Assembly: GCF_963678635.1 (NCBI RefSeq)
Contig: NC_087066.1
Coordinates: forward strand, 42,987,682-43,051,681
Reading direction: 5' to 3'
Source: Symsagittifera roscoffensis
Lineage: Eukaryota; Xenacoelomorpha; Acoela; Convolutidae
Length of the DNA: 64,000 nt
The notes under the pieces are model-generated. The model saw nothing but the letters and a program-made list of their open reading frames with translations, was not told where the DNA came from and ran no database searches. Shown here piece by piece: positions 59,001-64,000 of this stretch. The translations under genes were made by a program, and so were the position numbers. Numbering within the stretch: the stretch's first letter is position 1; the number at the start of each line of letters is the position of its first letter.

Positions 59001-62000
59001 CGTTTTGCTTGAGTTTAATTTATAAGCCCAGGATATAAAAATTTGGTTTCTTGGCCGCTGAGAACATATTATCTAAACTATTTGAACCTGATACGACAAA
59101 AAATATACCGAACAGAAAAATTATATTTTAATTTTTTTAATTTTTCTGATTATTTTCAAAGCTCATGTTAAAAAAAATGTTTTACTGTAAAAATTTAATT
59201 TAAATTACTATAAAAAAAGAAATGCAAAGAAAGTTTTTTTTTCAATTTTGTTCTCACGTCATTGAAAATCAAGAATATAGTTTTTTCACTGCGCTTAAGA
59301 AAACAAAAAACGATAAGCCGAGCTATAAATAGCGTAACCGCATTCTCGTGTAGCCAGAAAAAAACTAAAAATTTGCTTGCTAAGGTGAGTCAAAACAAAA
59401 TGACACTAATTAAGCAAACTTGCCACATAGTCTGGACCATTGGTTTTTAAATAATTCAAAGATGAAAAAACATTTTGTAGCTTTCAGTAAAGCAATTGTT
59501 TTTGGAAACCGGGGAACACATTTTTTTTTAATTATCTTCTATCCATTAAATGGCCAGCTAACAACGTTGATAAAAAAATGGGACCAAAAAGCTTGAAAAC
59601 CACGATAACGCCGCCATTATTTTGCAAAGATTTGTCTCTGCCTCAAAAAAATCTCAAACTTGACAGGCAACATAAAGTGTCTGCAATTATTAGTTTCCTT
59701 ACTAAATTAGGAGGTCAGGAATTATCACAATGACCGAAACTACACTCTTCTTTCATCATTTTACCGACTTAAGATCCGGGAATTTCTTTGAATTTTAAAA
59801 TTGTACCCGCTGGTTAAATGCTATCAAACAACCATTCTAGGGTTGCGATTCTATGCAGAAAATATGACCCTCAAATCCTTGTAGCTTTCTAGATATCGCT
59901 TTTTTGAAAATTTAAAAAAAAATGAAAAAATTTTTTTTTTGAATTTTTTCATAATAGTTCTGAAATGAATTTTTTTTTCATAATAGTTCTGAAATGAATT
60001 TTATTTATAATAGTTCTCATACTCTTAGCTCGTCAGATAGAATGAAAATTGGCCGAAATGACAGGACTAGATGTAATAACTATTCCTTAATGAGGGCTTA
60101 ATTTTAGGGGAAAAACAAATTTTTCACCACAATCCTAATTTATTCGAATGTAAATTTATCCTAATTACTTAGTTGCAATCATAATTTGTTCAACGGGTAG
60201 ACGTCAAGTAGGCACACACTGCGCCTTTTGTCTATCCCCTCTATTTGGTTGATTTAATAATTTAAATCAATTGATGCTTGTATTATCAACTATATGGAGA
60301 AACAAATTCTTCTTCTTCTTCTCCTTCTTCTTCTTGGAATTTCATCAATTGGGAAAATGTACATAAAATTATAACGTGAATGAAAGTAAAGAAAGACGAG
60401 TCGAGTATGAATCAAGTCAACCAGACAACCAAATTGAGAAAACTATTCCTTGCACAGAAACAGAAAAAAACTGAGTGCAAAAATTTTTCAAGATACTGGC
60501 CTGAACTGAACCTACGGGTCTATGGGCTAATTGAACTAGGCTGTGTTTACCTTTTTTTTGCACTACAAAAAAATTTTCGGAAGGACTTTATTTCATTATT
60601 AGTGCCGAATACACAGGCAGCAATCGAAGTTTGTTTTGCAACGGAGATTCTCTGCTTGAATAATTACTTGTTCTAGTTGCACGGTATTTAAGCTCAAGTT
60701 AAATTAAAGCTAACTTGGAAAGGTCCCAGTGCTAGGACTTCTTGCACCCTGAAATTCAAAGGCCAGTGTTTAAAAGTATAGCCATTATATAAATCTTTAA
60801 AACTATAAGCCGTACAATCTTCTACGCTGCTCCAAAATTACCCTAAAAATCAGATAATTTTTTCCCTTTAAAAAGTTCTCACTTTAAATTCTTTTCAGAA
60901 ATTTCGCTATTTAAAATGAGCTTGGGCCAAGGTTTTTGACTCAGTTTTCAAGAACTGCTTGCCATCTTTTTGAATCAAATTTTGATGCTAATCAAAACTT
61001 AATTGTTTTATGATCCATCTTCTTGTTCCAACTTAATTAAAAGTTTGACATGAAAGAGCTTTTTCTTCTACTACTGAGGTTTAAAAAAATGGAAAGCTAG
61101 TAGCTGAGAGAAAAACATCCAAGCAGTCTTTTCAGCTTGAAGGACTGTCAGCTAAAATTTTAAATCTTTCTTTTCCAGTGTCATACTTTTAGTTGTTAGG
61201 ATTTTAGTATTTTGGTGATTTGAGAGTCTATAATAGGAAAGAGCCTTTTATTAATTGAATCTTGTCATCGATTGATGTTTGAGTCTGTTCGAATCAATGT
61301 ACATTGTCGAGCCGGAAAAATATTGATTTCGGATATCGGGGGAAAAAATTCCGGCTATTTGTGAAAAAAGTTCGTAATAAGAACTATTTAGGGGCCAAAT
61401 TTCAAAAAAAAACTTTAGGCACCACTACATCTTATTTTTTTCTCTTATTAACGTTTAAAAAGCCAATTGTTGCAAATCACCTCATGAAAATGATTAATCG
61501 AGAGTCAATTTATAAAACAGTGCCGATTTACAATGTTTTTTTTTGAAGGTGATTCGACCACTACCATCATACTCTAATTTTATTTGAAAAATACTAAATT
61601 TAAACCTTTTCTTTCATCGCAACAACAACCGCGCTTGTTGCTAAAAAAATACTTTTTTTTACGTAATTTTTTTATGTGTCCAATCTTCCCAAGGACATTT
61701 TTATATGAACGGGTTGGGAGCTATGTATGGTTGAAAATGCCGCAATGATTCCAAAGTTTCCAGGGCAAAACCTAAATCCGTTTTTAGTTTTTTGATAATA
61801 AAATCGTTCGATTGATGACATCAAATAAAATTACCATATTAACCAAAATGTTTAAATGCAAAAACCTTTGATTCTTTATAGCTTACTCAATTTTTGATGA
61901 AAAATCCATATGCCTCACAAGACCTTGACTGCCGCTAATCTATTACGTAACTGCATTTATTTCAGATTAATATTTTAAACTTCATTCTTATGTATCAACT

Positions 62001-64000
62001 CAATTATAGTATGATTATATTTTTATTTTGCGATTACATATTTATATTTTAACAGTTGTGGTTATTTGTCATACTTTCTTATTGATATGATAAATAAAAT
62101 AGTATTAATGGTTTATTCTTTGGGGGGAGATGGCTACCATGGGCCTCTTAAGGTCCTTAAAGTGGGACAGAAAGATTTTTAGGAGACAAAAATTCAAGCG
62201 TTCCGTTTCGCCTGCCTACTACTTCTGGTTCACACTTTTGGTAACTAAGCATTTTAGTAACTAAGAAGTTCAATCTTGGATTTGAGATTGATTTGATTAT
62301 TTGACTCAGGTCCTCATTTCCTTCATCTGCTGGTGAAATTGATTTAAATGCCTGACCATTTTGCTTGAGTTTAATTTATAAACCCATGATATAGAAATTT
62401 GGATTTTCGGCTTTTTAGAGCATAATACCCGAACTATTTGAACTTGATAGATTAAAAAATATACCGAAGAGAAAAATTATGTTTTCATTTATTTCATTTT
62501 TTTTGATAATTTTCAAAGCTCATGTTAAAAAAGTTAATTTTTTTTCCATTTTGTTCTTACGTCATTGAAACTCAAAAACATAGTTTTTTCACTGCGGTTA
62601 AGTAAACAAATCATGATAAGCCGAGCCATAATTAGAGTAACCCACAGAGCCGCATTCCCGGATAGTCAGAAGAATTTTCAACTAAAAATTTACATCGTTC
62701 TTTACCAGCTTCATAGTTTTAGTTTTCAGGATTTTTTCAATTTGGTGTTTTGAGCGTCTATAGTAGGAAAAAGCCTTCTTTTAATTGAATCTTATCATCC
62801 ATTGATGTTTGAGTTTGTTCCAATTGATGTATATTGTCGATCCGGGAAATTACTATTTCGGATATCGGGTAAAAAAAGTTTGCGGCAATTTGTCAAAAAA
62901 TTCGTTATAAGAATCAATTAGGTGCCAAATTTCAAAAAAAAAATTTAGTCATGATTTCAACCTACTTTTTTCTCTTATTATCGTTTAAAAAACCAAATGT
63001 TGCAATTGACCTCAAGAAAATGATAATTCAAGAGTAAATTAATTATAAAACAGTGCCGATTGACAATGTGTTTTTTGAAGCTGATTTGACCTTGAAGCCT
63101 CAAGTTTTTGAAGCCATAAACGAAACTTTTTTTGCTAACTTGAGTCGCGACAAAACAAAATGAGACTAATAAGGCAAACTTGCCACATAGTTTGGACCAT
63201 TTCTGTTTAAACAAATGAAATTTGCTTTTCAATGCGGAAAAAAAACAATTTCTGGCCTTCAATAAACAATTTATTTTTGGAAAACGAGGAATGAACATTT
63301 TTTATTATCTGCTATCCATTAAATGGCCAACTAACAGCGCTGATGGAGAAATGGGAACAAAAAGCTTGGAAACCACAATTTCGTTGCCATTATTTTGCAA
63401 AGATTTGTCTCTGCCTCAAAATCTCTCAAACTTGACAGGCAACATAAAATGTCGGCAATTTATTAGTTTACTTACTAAAATAGGAGGCCAGAAAATATCA
63501 CAATGACCGAAAATACACTCGTCCTTCATCATTTTACCGAGTTAAGATCATGAATTTTCAAGAATTGGGAAAATATAAATAAACTTATAACGTGATTGAA
63601 ATTAAAGAAAGGCGACTGAGTATCAATCAAATCAACCAGACAACCAGATTGAAAAAACTATCCCTTGCACAGAAACAGAAAAAAATTGAGGGTCACTTGA
63701 ACTAGGCTGCGTTTACTTTCGTTTTGCTCTGCAAAAAAAAAAATTCGGAAGACGTTTTTTTATTACTATTATTAGTGCCGAATCAAAGTTTGTTTTGCAA
63801 CGAAGATTCTCTGCTTGAATAATTATTTGCGCTAGTTGCACGGTACTTAAGCTCAAGTTAAAATAAAGCTAACTTGGAAAAGCCCCAGTGCTAGGACCTG
63901 ATGCACCCTGAAATTCAAAGGCCGGTGGTTCAAAGTATAGCCATTACATAAATCTTTAAAACTGTAAGCCGTACGATCTTCTACGCTGCTCTAAAATTAC
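56020..64000. repeat. Large imperfect tandem duplication, three units
   Basis: Unit 1 is about 56,020-58,551, unit 2 about 58,552-62,221, and unit 3 starts at about 62,222 and runs off the window. Shared anchors include AAATTTCGCTATTCAAAATG (57,208 and 60,899), CCACATAGTTTGGACCATT (56,921, 59,423 changed, 63,183) and GAGCCGCATTCCCGGATAG (56,827 and 62,647). Unit 1 lacks about 1.25 kb present in unit 2; unit 3 begins with its first ~310 bp missing. No convincing gene lies in it. Confidence 0.85.
59779..60343 (+). mobile_element. Insertion in duplication unit 2 with 8-bp direct repeat and (TTC)n tail
   Basis: GGAATTTC stands at 59779-59786 and again at 60336-60343; unit 3 has one continuous version at this point (about 63,552). 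The insert contains a diverged monomer of the left-hand satellite (59,830-59,920) and ends with TTCTTCTTCTTCTCCTTCTT. Target duplication plus simple-repeat tail suggests a retroposed or similar element. Confidence 0.6.

Noticed and set aside
60380-60676. 98-codon ORF in duplication unit 2
   Set aside because: The matching part of unit 3 (about 63,580-63,850) is interrupted, and no domain is visible.

Overview
The window is AT-rich animal DNA with split, spliced coding sequence, phase-0 GT-AG introns, metazoan-type Bel/Pao retroelements, a GC-rich non-LTR retrotransposon and many hAT-like MITEs. It is eukaryotic and most likely an invertebrate. The sequence alone does not fix the taxon. A cnidarian or a crustacean would both fit the repeat content, but that is a guess.

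Region 1 (1 to about 29,980) is a transposon graveyard. On the minus strand there is one fairly complete Bel/Pao element (about 23,739-29,980: gag, zinc knuckles, protease, RT, RNase H, integrase), plus at least seven partial copies further left. These fragments are joined again and again in the same order to three other modules: a satellite-like array of about 160-170 bp monomers, a conserved segment of about 220 bp, and a TIR element of about 1.06-1.12 kb that carries a nested hAT-like MITE. Two such composites (about 2,042-5,504 and 5,505-8,797) are near-identical tandem copies. A GC-rich LINE (about 9,761-14,369, minus strand) sits inside one Bel/Pao copy. It has PHD-type zinc fingers, an AP endonuclease, RT and RNase H, and is broken by frameshifts, one stop and an endonuclease His-to-Asn change.

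Region 2 (about 29,980-37,180) has no recognisable gene. It holds small tandem duplications, a cluster of GGAATCC-type words, a hAT-like MITE next to a TIR-element right end, and a short minisatellite.

Region 3 (37,186-42,628) is the only host gene I can support. It is a three-exon bHLH transcription factor of the achaete-scute type on the minus strand (293 residues by my splice model). Just downstream of its stop codon lies a 2.8-copy tandem array of an 865-bp repeat. A substitution in the nearest copy creates an AATAAA on the gene's strand.

Region 4 (42,629-64,000) is gene-poor. It contains a tRNA-derived SINE-like element, hAT-like MITEs (two with perfect 8-bp target duplications), a 22-bp minisatellite made of dyads, a 30-base G run, and a large imperfect tandem duplication (56,020-64,000, running off the window). 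One unit of that duplication carries a 549-557 bp insertion with an 8-bp direct repeat and a diverged monomer of the Region 1 satellite.
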